Positions 12,075 to 26,583 of a stretch of DNA of 64,000 nucleotides are shown here, one piece after another. The DNA comes from Piromyces finnis (taxonomy: Eukaryota; Neocallimastigomycota; Neocallimastigomycetes; Neocallimastigales; Neocallimastigaceae): positions 124,001 through 188,000 of the forward strand of contig MCFH01000054.1 in the NCBI GenBank assembly GCA_002104945.1. Reading direction: 5' to 3'. The notes under the pieces are model-generated. The model searched no databases, was not told where the DNA came from, and saw only the letters and a program-made list of their open reading frames with translations. Within the stretch, counting starts at the first letter, position 1, and the number at the start of each line of letters is the position of its first letter. The position numbers and the translations under genes were made by a program.

Positions 12075-15000
12075 TATTCTTGATTTTTTTATTTAAAATT
12101 CTTTTTTAATTTTAATTAAATAGATTAAAAAACTGTAATACTATAATAATAGATGAGGGTTTCAATTAAATGGTTATATTTTTTAATTAAAGGGTTGTAT
12201 TATAAAATTTTTCGATTATATAATTATCAATGTCGTTGTTGTTTTTTTTTAAAAAAAAAAAATTAGGTCAAGTGAAAATAATAAATAGTAAATAATTTGA
12301 TAAAAAGTATATATATAGGTAAAATATATAAAAAATATATATATTAATTAAATTTTCTATTAAATTGGAAATCTTATAATAAATGAAATATTTATATAAA
12401 ACGGGTGTATTTTTATTATTATTATTATCAATATATAGAAATGTATATCGAAAATATTAATTTACAATTAATTCAGCTAATTTTCTTTTTTTTAAAAAAA
12501 AATATTTGCTTCAGTAGGTGTAAATAGTGCTGTAGTTATATACTTTTAAATCTTTTTTTTTTTTTGATTATATTATTATAATAATAATTTTTTTAATTAT
12601 TACTTTTAAATAAAAAAATGGTAAGAAAAATATTTATATTATAAAAAGATTTTTGATAACTATAATAATAAAAAAAAAGGTTGCTTTTTTTTTTTTATTA
12701 TTTAAAAAAATAATAATGATATAAATAAAAATAATAGGTTTATAAATAAGAGTATTCAAATAACAGCTATTATATATTTAAATTAATAAATAAATTTATA
12801 GTTCAATAACTATTCAATATATTAATAACTGTTGTTGTTGTTTATTTATTTGTTTTTTTCAATATATTTATTTTCTTTTGATATATTCAAAAGTAGGTAT
12901 TACCGATGGATTATTTTAGTTTGTTATTAATTAATAAATTATAAATAAATAAAATAATAAAAAAAAAAAAAAAGTGTTTAAATGTTTTTTTTTTCTTCTT
13001 CTTTTTTAATCAGTTTATTGGTATTTTTATACAACAAATTGGTTTTTAAAGTGTAGGAACGTTCTTTTTTTTTTTTTTTTTTTTTTGTTCTAATCTACCC
13101 TTGAATAATAAAAAAGAAAATAAATTTTTTTTCTTTTAGATGTTGTTTGAGAAAAGGAAAGTAAAAAAAAAAAGGAAAGAAAATTTTTTTTTTTTTTTTT
13201 TTACCTACCCTCGATCCTTGTTCTAATTTTAATATATAAAAATTTAATTATGATTTAAATTCAATTGAAATGGCATCATCTTTTTTTTTTTTTTTTTGAA
13301 TGTAGAAACAAATACGTTGATATCAATAAAATGTAGTACAAAAGCAAATAAGAATGTTAATGTAATGTATGACAAGAGAGGAATGTGAAATGTATATGTT
13401 TTGTATACAATAAATGTATTAAAATGTACCACATCAAATGATATATTAAATACTATAAGGTAATTTATTTTATTATATTAGTTAATATATATGCAATAAT
13501 ATTTATATATTAATAACTTTATTTGTAGAACCATGATTAATATATTAAACATGTCAAAGCCTTAAATTAATTATTATAAATTTAATTAATTCATATATTA
13601 TTAATATATTTTAATATATTTAAAATTAATTAAATTTTTAATTGTCATACAAATAAAAAAAAGTAAACTTTTTTGAAAAAGATAAGTAAAAAGGGAAAGG
13701 AAAGAAAGAAAGAAAGAAAGAAAGAAAAGTGGAATAAGGGAAATAGAGAAATGAGAAATAACGAAAAGGGAATCATAAAAGGAAAAACAGGATTTTATTG
13801 GGACTTTACTAATGTTTTATTAGGATTTCATCTTTTTTTTTTATTTAAATATTTTTTTTATCACAAATTAAAGTTTTTTTTTTATTAAAAATTTATTGGT
13901 TGAAATAGAATTGAAAAAAGTGCACTTTTTTTTAAGACAAAAAAAAAAACAGAAAGAATCAGCCAGAGAAAAATAAAACGGGTTAATGATGACTTGTCGT
14001 AAAAAGATGTGATGAATATTCTTATGCTTTTTCATTTTAAAAGAAATTATTTAGTGAATTTATAAATATATATATTACATTTTTTTATAAAAATACTTGT
14101 TACTGTAACACCACCACCAGGTTAAATAATAGTGAATGAAGTTGATCTGGTCTTATTATTGCTTTTTTTTAATTAGATTAATAATCCTTTTATCATTATT
14201 ATTTTTAAAAATATATATATATATTTTAATAATATAAATATTTATCTATAGGACCTACTTTATGAATATTTATAAATTCATTTTAAAATGTGAGGAATCA
14301 TAATAAGTTTTTTTTTTCCATAGTTTGATGGATGATTCATATATTTTATATATAAATCACCCCTTTTACTCTTATTTAAAAAAAAAAACTAGTTTTATAT
14401 AAATTTATATTAGCAAGGGAAAGGTTTTAAAATAATAATTGGCTTAATGTTTTTATACCTATATATAAAAGAAAAACTTATAAAAAAACAAATATAAATA
14501 TATATATATTTATTATTGAACATTATAAATTCGGTATATTGACTTTTCGATCTTAAACACAACAATCAAATCTCTTTTGTTATACTAGGAAATTTTTTTT
14601 TTTTTTGATCCTATACAAATAAAACTCTATTCTTAATATGGATAAATGGATACTATTGAACTAAAAGTTGAAAATTCTACCTTTACCATAAAAGTTAAAG
14701 AATTCAAAATATTAATGTTTGGAATTTGCATAGATATCTATTCGAATTAATGATATTACAATATCTTAATTTAATTATAGATTAGTTTTAAATAGGATTT
14801 TAATGGTAATACCTCTTTATTTATATAAACTATATTTTTCTTTAGCAACTCTATAATTATTAATTTTTTTTTTTTTTAAAAAAAAAAGAAATTTATATTT
14901 TAAATACAAAAAAAGTTTACTCATACAAAATAAAAAAAAAAAAGGAAATGAACTTTTTAAATAAAAAAAACTTTTTTTGAAAAAAATAATAGGATTAAAC

Positions 15001-15186
15001 TATTAATTTTTTTTTTATTTATGAGCTCTATTGATAATATTTAATTTAAAAAGATTGTTAAAAAGTTAACAACCTTTATATATTCAAAAAAAAATATACT
15101 TTTTTTTTTTTTCATTTTAGCCATATATCTCAAAAAATTGAATATATTCATTTTATATTAAAATAGGTATCAAAAAAAAAAGTGAT
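12075..15186. other. AT-rich intergenic region, 3.1 kb
   Basis: I find no supported gene. A Lys/Arg-rich frame at 13673-13888 arises from a GAAA repeat (13697-13730) running into T-tracts, and a frame at 13244-13432 lacks protein-like composition. The region contains the promoter of the MYND gene and the 3' flank of the second hydrolase. Confidence 0.65.
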
Positions 15187-16373
15187 TTAAATGTTGATAG
15201 AATTAACATCTACGTAGGAAGATTGAATTAAACTAATGAAAGATGCTGTAATACCTTCATCCTTATTTTTAATACCATTAATAATGTAATCGTAATTTCC
15301 ATGATAAACTTTTTTGACAAGTTCGACGTCATAAACAACACGTTTTACTTCTTGCATGATTTCATGAGAAGAACCAATAGGATAATTGGTATCATTATCA
15401 CATTCAATAAAAGTAATTTTTTCAGTACCAAGAGATAAAATGGAATCATCCTCTTGTTCCTTTAACATATTTACTTCATCTACATTATTATTACCGAGAA
15501 TGAGTGCTTCTTTTGCTTCAGCATACTTTTCAAGATATTTTAATTCTGGTGAATATTTAGATATGGCTTTCATATTGTTTATTTCAAATGAAAGTCTTTC
15601 ATCCTTTTCAAAACTATATGGACTATTTAATAAAATTAAATTCTTAAATGTAACTGGAATGACTAATTGGGTATCTTTCACTTTCATTTCAAGAGTTTTC
15701 CTCAATAATGTCATGGATGCAAGGTAAGCACCAGCATTAAAACCAACAAGAGTCATAGCTCTTGGATCACCACCATACCTTTCAATATTATTTATTGTCC
15801 ATTGAATCACGAAATAAATATCTAAAATCATATCATCAATAGAATTAACTTTTGGGTAGAGTCTATAGTTTGAAAGGACGGCAACATAACCTTCCTTTTG
15901 AATACGTTCACCAATTGCTTCATCTTCTTTTTTATCTCCTTCACACCAATAACCACCATGAATATAAATAACTACAGGTTTACCTTCAACTAAATCATTT
16001 TTATCATAATAAATATCAAGTTTTTGTTCTTCTTCACCATCATTTTCAACATAAGAAATATTTTTTCTAATTTATTAAGAGGTATATTAATTTTTTTTTA
16101 AAAAAAAAAATTAGAGATAGAGATATAATAGATATATATATTGGAATAAAATAATATTAAATAATTTATTCATTTATTTTTTTTTAAATAATGTTTTTTT
16201 TTTAAATAATGTTTTTTTTTTAAATAATGAAATTAAAAATATATATTTATATAAATATTTTACTCGACAGTATAATCAGGTTTTAATTCTTCAGCTCGTG
16301 TACTAATAACTTTAGTATGAATACTAAAGATGAAGGTCATCAAGAGAATCGTCAAAAATATTAAATGTTTCAT
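15187..16373 (-). CDS. Secreted alpha/beta-hydrolase paralogue lacking the nucleophile serine
   Basis: Two exons (16264-16373 and 15187-16066) encode 329 residues. Exon 1 is a signal peptide (MKHLIFLTILLMTFIF) and the intron donor is GTAAAA. The fold matches the hydrolase at 430-1820: LDIYYD, VVIYIHGGYW (intact oxyanion HGG), SIDDMILD, ERYGGD. The nucleophile elbow, however, reads GFNAGAY (AAT codon, Asn about 147) where the paralogue has GHSSGAH. The region aligned with the paralogue's catalytic His reads VYHGNYDY, so the His is either shifted by two residues or lost. With no serine at the elbow, ordinary esterase activity is unlikely; a binding or pseudoenzyme role is inferred. The reading frame is long and clean, so this is not simple decay. 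Confidence 0.85.
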
Positions 16374-18175
16374 TTTGATTGCAAAAATCCTTTTTTTTTT
16401 ATTATTTTAAGTGATAATAATGCTATGTCTTTAAAAAAATTTGGGTATATATAAACTTTAAAAAAGATTTAATGGGTATAAAAAGTTTATTATTATATTT
16501 AAGCTTTTATGTGGAAAAGGGTATAGTTTCTTTTTTTTTTTTTATTGTTTTATTAATATGATTTTTTTTAAAAAAAAAAAGAAAAAAGAAAAAAAATTCC
16601 TCTTTTATTATATATATTTTCAGCCAATATCTTATTAAGCAAGTTTTTATTATTTATATCCATCATCATCACCTGCATACCCTTATAAACCATACAAATC
16701 ATTGAAAATTTTAGGTTTTATTACACAAATTTTATTAAAGATAAAAATAAAGATTAATTTTTATTATTACATATATAAATCTATTCATATTTTTATTTTC
16801 ATTTTAATTATTCCTTTTTTTTTTTTTTACTTTAAAGACTATTCATTTTTAAGTTTCTGTTAAAATCCTTTTCATAGGGTCACTTTTATTTTTAGAAACA
16901 TAGAAATTTTATTTGATAATTTTTATTTAATACTATCAAATTATTTTTTTAAATGCATTAAATTTTTTATTAAAAATGGGTTAATTAGAAAATTATTTAA
17001 ATAGGATTATTATTGGTATTAGTAATGGTATTAAGGAATGAAAAAAAGTAATGCTATATATAATGGATATTACTAAATATTGATAAATATTATAAATATT
17101 ATAAATGTTATTATTTTAGTTAAAAAAGTATATATATAGAAATTAACAAATAGTTAAAAGGAAAAAAAAAAGTATATACATATTTACATTTAAATTTTTA
17201 TTAGAAATTATGATACATTAAAGTTGTTGATAACAAGAATACACCAATATATATTATTAAATAACTGTTTTATTTTTTTTATTCCCAATAACACCATATT
17301 CTATATATATATAAAAAATCTTTTTTTAATGTAAATTATAGTAAATCCTCTTTAAAAATCCTCTATAAAATACAAAATACTCTTACTCAATAGAGGCGGC
17401 TGGTAAAAACCAATTAAAATTTATCGACAACTTAACTAATGATAATTCAACTGTTATATTGGTAATAACCTATTATATTGTTGTTTAAATAAACAAGTAC
17501 ATAAATAAATAAATACATAAATAAATAAATAAATAAATAAATAAATACATAAATAATAAATAAATATTGTTTATAAAAGGAAAAAAATAATTGTAAATAA
17601 GAAAGCTGTCCAAATAAAATAAATTAAATTTAATGGTTAAATGAATAACTTTTTTTTTTTTTGTAAAGTGAATATAAATATAATATAAAAATATATTTAA
17701 AAAAAGTCGTCATTATCTTAATAAAAACTTTTTCATGAATTATCTTCATTGTTTTTTTAAAACTATTGTAATTGGTCTTTTCATAATTAAAAAAAAAAGA
17801 CAAGAAATTATTTTGTATTAAAGTTTATTATTTTTTTGGAATCAAGAAAAAAAAAAAAAAAAAAGAATTTAATTAAAATTAACTCATTTTTTTTGTCCAT
17901 TATTTTAAAATAATAAAAATAAAATAAATTCTTTTTTTTTTTTTTTAAAAAAAAAGGGATTATAATCGGAAAAGTTGAAAAAAACTTTCATTTATATTTT
18001 AATATTATATATATATAAAATAATAGATTAATAGACATTTAAAGTAAAAATTAAAATCATTAGAAAAAGAAAATATATATAAATAAAAAAATGTTTAAAT
18101 TTTTTATTTAAATAAATATTTAAAATTATTTATATTAGTACAATAGTTGTTATTAAATAATTAAAATTACTTAGA
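16374..18175. other. AT-rich intergenic region with an (AAAT)n microsatellite
   Basis: The 1.8 kb between the second hydrolase and the first Hsp70-like gene holds A/T tracts and an imperfect AAAT tetranucleotide run at about 17500-17566 with TACA interruptions. No gene is visible. The promoters of both divergent flanking genes must lie here. Confidence 0.7.
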
Positions 18176-19759
18176 ATGTCAAATGCTGTTGGCATTGATT
18201 TAGGTACTACTTATTCATGTATTGCTGTTTGTAAAAATGGCCATGTAGAAGTTATTGCTAATGATCAAGGCCATCGTACAACACCTTCTTGTATTCTTTT
18301 TCATGAAGATAGAATTTATATAGGAAAAAATGCTGAATATAAATATAAAAAATATTTAGAAAATTACGTTTATGATGTAAAACGATTAATTGGAAGAGAA
18401 TACTCAGATCCAAATGTTCAGTCTGATTTAAAATATTGGCCTTTTAAAGTTATTGAAAGGCATGGAAAGCCTTATATTCAAGTTGAATATGGAGGTGAAA
18501 CTAATGAATTTATTCCAGAACAAATATCTGCCATGATTCTTTCTAAATTAAAAGATAACGCTCAAGATTATTTGGGTGAAGAAATAAAGGATGTTGTAAT
18601 CACCGTTCCTGCTTATTTTAATGATGCTCAACGTCGAGCGACTAGAGATGCCGGTAGAATTGCTGGTTTAAATGTTTTACAAATTATAAATGAACCAACA
18701 GCTGCTGCTCTTGCCTACGGTCTTAATCGAGCAATACGAGCTGAAAAAAATATTTTAATTTTTGACCTTGGAGGAGGTACATTTGATATTTCTATTCTAA
18801 CTATCAAAAATGGTATATTTAAAGTTAAGGCTACTACGGGCGATACACACCTTGGTGGTGAAGATTTCACCAATTGTCTTGTTGATTATTTTGCTGAAGA
18901 ATTTAAAAGAAAATATGACAAAGATCTTTCCACTAATCCAAGATCATTAAATAGATTAAAAGGAGAGTGTGAACATGCTAAATGTATTCTATCATTTTCT
19001 TCCTATGCTCCTATTGAAATAGAAAAATTATATGAAGATATTAATTTCTTTACCAGCATCACTCGTAGTGGTTTTGAAGAACTAATTTCAAAATTTTATG
19101 ATAGAATTATTGAACTAATTGAGAGAGCATTTAATGATACTCATTTAAACAAATCTGATATTAGTGAGATTGTCATGGTAGGCGGATCGACTAGAATACC
19201 AAAAATTCAAGAATTAGTTTCATCCTATTTTGATGGGAAAAAAATAAGAAAAACTATTAATCCAGATGAAGCAGTAGCACAAGGAGCCGCAATTCAAGCA
19301 GCATGTCTATCTGGTGATCAATCAGAATCAATTAGAGATTATGAACTACAAGATGCTATACCATTATCTCTTGGTGTAGAAAGTGAAAAAGGTTTAATGA
19401 GTATTATCATTAAACGTAATTCAACTTTTCCAATAAAGAAAACTGTTACATGTATAACCTGTGAGGATAACCAAAATTCAGTGTTTATCCGTATATTTCA
19501 AGGTGAACGAAGTTTAGTAAAAGATAATATTTTATTAGGTGAATTTATATTAGAAGGAATTACGGAAGCACCGTGTGGAGAAACATTAATAGAATTAACA
19601 ATAGATATTGATAAAAATGGAATTATTAATGTTTCTGCAGTTGAAGTAGGTACTGGTCTTTCTAGAGAGATTACCATCTCAAATAATAAAGATAAATTAT
19701 ATCAAGAAGAAATTGAACGTTTAATTAATGAAGCTGAAATGTATCGAGAAGAGGATTAG
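18176..19759 (+). CDS. Hsp70-like chaperone, open for 527 codons, cut before the C-terminal lid by TAG
   Basis: The Hsp70 ATPase domain is intact: phosphate 1 motif GIDLGTTYS near residue 7, phosphate 2 DLGGGTFD, adenosine motif VGGSTRIP. A beta-sandwich substrate-binding domain follows with VKDNILLGEF and GIINVSAVEVGTGLSREITI. The frame ends at a TAG (19757-19759) right after MYREED. The same frame continues open from 19760 to 19990 with recognisable homology to the full-length paralogue at 34558-36372 (AGG Arg there becomes TAG here). The product therefore has the nucleotide-binding and substrate-binding beta domains but not the helical lid, unless the stop is read through. It lacks the canonical inter-domain linker DLLLLDV (LQDAIPLSLGV instead). 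It is the most divergent of the four copies and has no GST neighbour. Confidence 0.85.
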   Translation: MSNAVGIDLGTTYSCIAVCKNGHVEVIANDQGHRTTPSCILFHEDRIYIGKNAEYKYKKYLENYVYDVKRLIGREYSDPNVQSDLKYWPFKVIERHGKPYIQVEYGGETNEFIPEQISAMILSKLKDNAQDYLGEEIKDVVITVPAYFNDAQRRATRDAGRIAGLNVLQIINEPTAAALAYGLNRAIRAEKNILIFDLGGGTFDISILTIKNGIFKVKATTGDTHLGGEDFTNCLVDYFAEEFKRKYDKDLSTNPRSLNRLKGECEHAKCILSFSSYAPIEIEKLYEDINFFTSITRSGFEELISKFYDRIIELIERAFNDTHLNKSDISEIVMVGGSTRIPKIQELVSSYFDGKKIRKTINPDEAVAQGAAIQAACLSGDQSESIRDYELQDAIPLSLGVESEKGLMSIIIKRNSTFPIKKTVTCITCEDNQNSVFIRIFQGERSLVKDNILLGEFILEGITEAPCGETLIELTIDIDKNGIINVSAVEVGTGLSREITISNNKDKLYQEEIERLINEAEMYREED

Positions 19760-19990
19760 AGATCAAGAGAAAGAATTCAGGCTATGATTAATCTTGATGA
19801 ATATGCTCGTCAACTTCGTAAACGCCTCAATAATGAAGGGAATAATCTAAATATGAATGATAAAGAAAGATTGATTAATGAAATTAGTTCTACAATTGAA
19901 TGGATTATTAATCAACGTAATGCAAGTAAAGAAGAATATGATAATAGAAAAAATGAATTACAAAATCTTTTTAATACACTATTTAATTAA
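19760..19990 (+). pseudogene. In-frame C-terminal lid remnant of the Hsp70-like gene
   Basis: Immediately after the TAG, 76 codons stay open in the same frame and end at TAA. They include MINLDEYARQLRKRL and IEWIINQRNASKEEYDNRK, which match the lid region of the intact paralogue (MNKLDDYARQLLKRL, IEWIFDHHDASKEEYDEK). The persistence of the frame suggests the stop is recent or tolerated. Confidence 0.8.
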
Positions 19991-22166
<2,176 letters not shown>

Positions 22167-25100
22167 ATGAAAAATCTTGGTTTATTATTTATAACTTGTA
22201 AGTTGAATATAATATTAAAATTTTTAATAATTAAAATTTACAGAAATAAGGATTCCTTTTTGTAATATGTAAAAGAGAAAAGAAGAAAAGTTAGAATTGA
22301 ATATTTATATTCATTATTTGTAAATTTATTTATCTTTATTATTTATTAACATTTATTAATACATTATAAAAGAAAAAAAGAAAAAAAACCTTCATAATGT
22401 CTTAACATCAATAATAACATAGCTTTTCTTTTTTTAATTAATATCAATAATATCATACTATAATAATCTAATTAATTTAATATATATTAAATATTTTATT
22501 AAATTGTTTTTTAAAAAAAATAGTTGTTGGTAGTGCCTATGCTGCCGATAATTATTTTAGTAATTCTACTAGAGCAGCAATTTTCGATAAAACAGATTTA
22601 AAAGTTGCAGATCTTACCATTAATTTAAAGGATGATGATTATAAAAATTATTTCCTTACCTATCAATGTATGTATGATACTAATATAAGATATCGTGTAA
22701 AAAATGAAGAATGTTATTCAGCTCCATGGATTAATCTTGATGCTATTTTGGAGGGTGCTGAGAAAAAATCCCTTATAAAAAAGGAAGATATCACTGATGC
22801 TGAAGATTTAGCTATTTATACCAAAAAAAATATTACTATGACTGAATTTGAACATCTTTTCAGTACTTACACTAATTATACTATGGAAGATATTTTTTCC
22901 TCTTCTAACAACTTATACACCATTCCTTTATTTGAAACTGATAATGCTGGCATGACTTTAAAAATTGATGGGTAAGTAGTCATTATGTAAAACATTAATA
23001 TACAATCTGTATACTCTTTATTTTTATTAAAAAAAAAAAAATTAAATTCAAAGAATATCAAGGTTTATAAATAAAACTTTTATTAATGAATAGATATAAA
23101 GAAGGGAAAAAAAATTTTTTTTAAACTAAAAATAATAGCTAATATTTAAATTTTTTTCTAATTTTATAAAATATTTATAATTAAATAAATATACATGATG
23201 GTATAGTGAAGAAGATGAATCTACAAAAATAAAATTATCTATTGGTGGTAAATATACAAAGATTTTTGAAAAATTGGGTTACAACATTAAAGTTAAAAAG
23301 GGTGAATTTTTAGAGAGAAAACAACTTCGTTTACGTACAGAAGCTGTTGATCCATCTTTCCTTAGAGAAAAATTAGCATATGATATTTGTAATGTTGTTG
23401 GTTTACCATCATTATCCGCAAATTATGTTCGTGTATTCTTTAATGAAAAATATATGGGTTTATATGTTTTAAGAGATGCTTTTAAATCTCAATGGATTGA
23501 ATATACTTTTGGTGAAAAATCCACCAAGCATTTATATACTTGTGATAGAAAATATGGTGATAATTCCTATTTCAATTGTATTAATGATGATGAAACTATC
23601 ACCGAAGATAAGGATTGGGAAAATTTCCTTATTCGTTTAGCAGAAACTAAAACAAGAGAAGAACTTGAAGAATTTTTTGACGTTAAAACTTTTATTAAAT
23701 GGCAAGCCCTTAAATACTTATTCGGTTCCTGGGATCATATTACTAATGCTCATAATCAAGTTTTATATATGTACCATGATACCTCTAATGATAGAGATAT
23801 GTGGATTCCATTACTTTATGATTTTGATAGTGAATTTGGTGCTTACAAAGATATTAAAACTAACAGATCTTTTGATGAAGAAGCCCTTGATTCTCCAAAC
23901 CCACTCTACAAACTTCTTAAATTACACGATGATAATGAAGAACTCCTTTCCTACATTGATGAAATCATGAGAAAAGCTTTCAATCCAGGTAACTTATTTG
24001 CACGTATTGATCAATTAAAGGAATTCCTTTCACCTTACGTTAAAGAGGACCGTACTCCAGGTGAAGATGGTCGTTTACCAGGTAGAGTAAAGAGAATTAA
24101 TGTCAAGGTCGAAGATTACTTTGGTTATGATGATTTCATTGGTAACAGTGAATACACTATGATAAAACTTCATAAATATACTAGTGATGAAATTGTTAAT
24201 ACCGATCGTATTATGGGTTTAAAACAATGGATCATTGAAAGATTCCAATTTGCATGTGAATATTACAAATTTGATTGTAGCTATGCTGAAGAATATTTAC
24301 ATGACTATCCATACGAAACTGACGTCATTGAACATGAAGAAAAGAATGGTGGATGTAAAAATTCAGGTTATCCATGTTGTGTAAAAACTAAAACTCTTGT
24401 TTCCAGTGATGCTGTTGGTGACTGGGGTATTGAAAATAATGACTGGTGTCTCTTTGAAACCCCATTTGATAAGAATAGTGAATGTTGGTCAGAAGTTTTG
24501 GGCTATTCTTGTTGTAAAGATAAGAAAACAAAGGTTTCCTATGTTGATGCATCAGGTGAATGGGGTGCTGAACATGGTCAATGGTGTGGTATTACTGACC
24601 TTCAACGTTGTCCAAGTTTTGGTGAATACAAATGTTGTGAAAAATGTAAAGTAGTTTACAGTGATGGTGAAGATTGGGGTGTTGAACATGGAAATTGGTG
24701 TTCAATTCCATACAGCTGTGCAGCTGAAATTAAAGATCCTACCACCACCACCACCACTACTACTACTACTACCACCAGTAAAGTTGAAACTCCAATAGAA
24801 ACTACAATTGATGAAGAAGAAACCACCGATCTTATAGAACCAACTTCAACTATAACCTTTATCGAATTAACTACAGAAAATGTTGAAACCTCAATGGTTG
24901 AAGAGACTACACCAGTAGTGGATTCAACTGAAACCATCATAACAACTGTATTTATTGAAGAAACTACACCAGTAGTGGATTCAACTGAAACCATCATAAC
25001 AACTGTATTTATTGAAGAAACTTCTACTATTACTATTGATATTGAACCTACCACCACCATTGTTCATGAAGAAAGTACTATTGTTTTCCCAGAACCAACT

Positions 25101-25559
25101 ACCACTGTTGATGAACAAGAAACTGAAGCTACCACTATTGTTTCAATACCAACCACTACAGTTGATGGACAAGAAACTGAAGCTACCACTATTGTTTCAA
25201 TACCAACCACTACAGTTGATGGACAAGAAACTGAAGCTACCGAATCTAGTGATGATGACAGTAGTAGTGATGATGAAGATGAAACCATGGATATTTCTGA
25301 TTTAAGAGAAATTACCGAACATGATTCAGTAGAAGAACCCACTTCTTCAATTGTACCAGAACGTACCAGAACAATTACCATTACATCAACATCTATTCGT
25401 CCAATAATTCTTCCTACAAATATTATTAATCCAATTATTTCCATTATTGATGAAATAGAAATTAGTGATGATGAAGAAGTTACAGTATCAGCAACTGTTG
25501 AAGAAGCCGACAGTGACAGTAGTGACAGTGAAAGTGATGAAGGAGAAGAATTTGTTTAA
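22167..25559 (+). CDS. Secreted CotH-family protein with three fungal dockerin modules
   Basis: Three exons (22167-22197, 22524-22971, 23207-25559) give 943 residues. The signal peptide (MKNLGLLFITFVGSAYA) is split by the first intron. Residues about 60-430 are a CotH domain; YDFDSEFGAY near residue 364 holds the conserved acidic DxD of CotH kinases, and SWDHITNAHN precedes it. Residues about 540-665 contain three cysteine-rich dockerin (CBM10-type) modules, with CCVKT, CWSEVLGYSCC, CCEKC and the WGxExxxWC signature three times. These bind cohesin-like sites on scaffoldins, placing the protein on the cellulosome. After them comes a Thr-rich linker with perfect internal repeats (24901-25014 and 25090-25236) and an acidic Ser/Asp tail (ADSDSSDSESDEGEEF). 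CotH activity on cellulosomes is not established; a scaffold or protein-kinase-like role is inference. The unusual tail is not typical of dockerin proteins. Confidence 0.92.
24898..25240 (+). repeat. Coding tandem repeats in the Thr-rich linker of CotH-1
   Basis: A 57-bp unit encoding PVVDSTETIITTVFIEE occurs twice, nearly identical, and a 54-bp unit encoding TTTVDGQETEATTIVSIP occurs about three times, the first with DEQ in place of DGQ. Lengths are multiples of three, so variation in copy number would keep the frame. Confidence 0.85.
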
Positions 25560-25705
25560 TTTTAACTAAACCAAGTCAACATTAGAAATGTATAAATAAT
25601 TTTACATGCATAAAATAAAAAAAAAAAAAAAAGCATTCTTTTACACCTATATACATTTACGAAAATTAAATAAAATTTTATAAATTAATAAAAAAAATAG
25701 AAATA

Positions 25706-25755
<50 letters not shown>

Positions 25756-26583
25756 GAAATTCCATAGAGAATTTTCTTTTTATCATCATCTTATTTAATA
25801 ATAAGAAAAAAATATATCAATATTAATTACAAAAAAAAAAAAAAAAAACAATAATAATCATTATTATTTTTAATAAACCATTGTTAAATATTCATCATTT
25901 AATTATTCATCAATCTATGTAAATTATATAATAATTTATTATAAAATTAAAAAAATGATAATTAACAATAAAATAAATATTTAAAAAAAATATTTATTTA
26001 TATACATTAATAAAACATTTCATGTTTTATGGTACTATTTTATCTCCCTCTATAATAACATTAAATCATTAAAATTTCTTTTTTTTTTTTTTATTTTTTA
26101 TTTTTTATTTTCATATATATAAAAATTAATTATGAGAAAATATAAAAAATATTTTAAAACTTTTTCAATAAAAAAATTTTAAATGTTGCAAGTGTTATAG
26201 TCAGGTATATAACATAAGAAAAAAAAAAAATATAAAAAAAGAAAGTTAGATTAAATAGATAAAAATTACATTAAAAAAAAAAAAAAAAAAAAAAAAAGAG
26301 AATAATCAATAAAGATAGCATTTTTTTTATAAAAGAAAAAATGGTAATTTTAAAAAATAAGTATATTATGTTTTTTGTTTAATATTTTTTTTTTTACTAT
26401 GGAGTAATAAATATATTAAAAAAATAGACTATTAATATTATCTTCACTAATTTCAATTTAGGTAAGAATGAAATAAATAAGATTAGTAAATTTATTTTCT
26501 TTATTTCTCATATTAATTTCTTTAAAATAGTAATAAAAATTATAGGTATAATCTTCAAAGTTATTTAAAGATATAATTCTTTT
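25560..26583. other. AT-rich intergenic region between convergent genes
   Basis: Lies between the 3' ends of CotH-1 (plus) and the truncated Hsp70 (minus). It holds an (AAT)n run at 25703-25751 and several A/T tracts. I find no continuation of the Hsp70 lid in any frame upstream of 26584. Confidence 0.65.

Noticed and set aside
13673-13888. Lys/Arg/Glu-rich short frame
   Set aside because: Starts in an AAAG/GAAA simple repeat and ends in T-tract phenylalanines; not protein-like.
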